NCBI GenBank assembly: GCA_030836665.1
Contig: JAUPLX010000007.1
Coordinates: 1-13,526 of the forward strand
Length of the DNA: 13,526 nucleotides
Source: Patescibacteria group bacterium
Lineage (GTDB): Bacteria > Patescibacteriota > Gracilibacteria > BD1-5 > UBA2023
Direction: 5' to 3'
A model generated the notes under the pieces. That model saw only the letters and a program-made list of their open reading frames with translations, was not told the DNA's origin and searched no databases. A program made the translations under genes and the position numbers. Positions 13,211-13,526 of this stretch are shown here, one piece after another (the first letter of the stretch is position 1; every line of letters begins with the position of its first letter).

Positions 13211-13526
13211 TTAATTTCCCGAACGCAAGATATCCTCGTGGATCGAATGCGCGGCCAGGCAGCCTTCGGCAGCGCTCATGATCGTCTGCTTGAACTTGTT
13301 CGAATTCGTCGTGACGTCCCCGGCGGCATAGATGCCGGGTACGCTCGTCGCCTGGGTTTTATCCACGATGACGCAGCCTTCTTCATCCAAAGCGACCCCG
13401 AGCGGCGTGACGAGGGAGGCGTCCGGATCGGAACCGATGGCGACGAACACCCCTTCGCAGACTATGGCCGTTCCGTCCTGGAGCAGCACGTCTTTTACGC
13501 CCATGAAATCGCCGCGTATCTCGGCA
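13211..13526 (-). CDS. trxB: Thioredoxin reductase, C-terminal part (partial)
   Basis: The frame enters from the window end (13525) and stops at TAA 13211-13213, giving the last 104 residues; the true start is outside. It is an NADPH-dependent flavoprotein that keeps thioredoxin reduced in the cytoplasm. Visible parts are the end of the NADPH domain (EIRGDFMGVKDVLLQDGTAI, then EGVFVAIGSDPDASLV) and the C-terminal FAD-binding motif VPGIYAAGDVTTNSNKFKQT, followed by the usual helix EGCLAAHSIHEDI. The active-site CxxC and first FAD motif would be upstream and are not seen. An apparent internal ATG at 13504 is not the start. Related flavoproteins (for example AhpF-like enzymes) share this end, so the assignment is strong at family level. 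Confidence 0.88.
   Translation of the reverse strand, partial: AEIRGDFMGVKDVLLQDGTAIVCEGVFVAIGSDPDASLVTPLGVALDEEGCVIVDKTQATSVPGIYAAGDVTTNSNKFKQTIMSAAEGCLAAHSIHEDILRSGN

Noticed and set aside
1..13526. CRISPR array, insertion sequence or rRNA
   Set aside because: No regularly spaced direct repeats, no transposase frame and no rRNA-like stretch were seen.

Overview
The window reads as a chromosomal segment of a UGA-recoded Patescibacteria (CPR) bacterium of the Gracilibacteria/Absconditabacteria type (genetic code 25, UGA = glycine). Nine in-frame UGA codons interrupt six otherwise continuous reading frames. Where the families align (class B penicillin-binding protein, polysaccharide pyruvyl transferase, PriA-like protein) the UGA sits on a conserved glycine. 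Every gene end seen is TAA or TAG, never TGA. The coding DNA is fairly GC-rich by eye, which is unusual for described code-25 lineages, most of which are AT-rich. Genes generally lack Shine-Dalgarno sequences and have pyrimidine-rich leaders. Most promoters share a TTG-starting -35 box, a 16-nt spacer and a TAnnnT -10 box.

Layout. 1-1000: the end of a Lys/Glu-rich protein, a bidirectional terminator, and a convergent secreted or anchored surface protein whose promoter carries a ten-cytosine spacer. 1032-4731: a plus-strand cluster of an antitoxin, a RelE/ParE-like toxin (one UGA), a PriA-like remnant broken by an in-frame TAA and carrying a 24-bp perfect inverted repeat, and an FtsI/PBP2-type transpeptidase (one UGA) with its own internal promoter. 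4759-5515: a second surface protein on the minus strand (three UGAs), paralogous to the first at its N-terminus and driven by a matching poly-C promoter. 5547-7143: the rpsA gene (ribosomal protein S1), an unexplained structured intergenic element and tRNA-His, all on the minus strand. 7162-7631: an unrecognised 130-aa gene (one UGA) divergent from recG. 7651-9615: recG. 9705-10451: a type IV pilin-like gene with its own promoter and terminator. 10450-13193: ruvA, a CsaB-like pyruvyl transferase (two UGAs), a thioredoxin-fold protein and a small membrane protein, closed by a strong terminator. 13211-end: the C-terminal part of thioredoxin reductase on the minus strand.

Themes. Surface and envelope functions (two anchored surface proteins, pilin, pyruvyl transferase, PBP) are mixed with DNA repair (RecG, RuvA, a PriA relic) and translation (S1, tRNA-His). 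The strongest candidate for an undescribed system is the pair of paralogous surface-protein genes. They share a constant N-terminal anchor, have unrelated C-terminal regions, and sit behind promoters whose -35/-10 spacers contain C8 or C10 tracts while the total spacer stays at exactly 16 nt. This is the layout expected of slipped-strand phase variation. No stretch over 300 bases lacks a gene or gene remnant.
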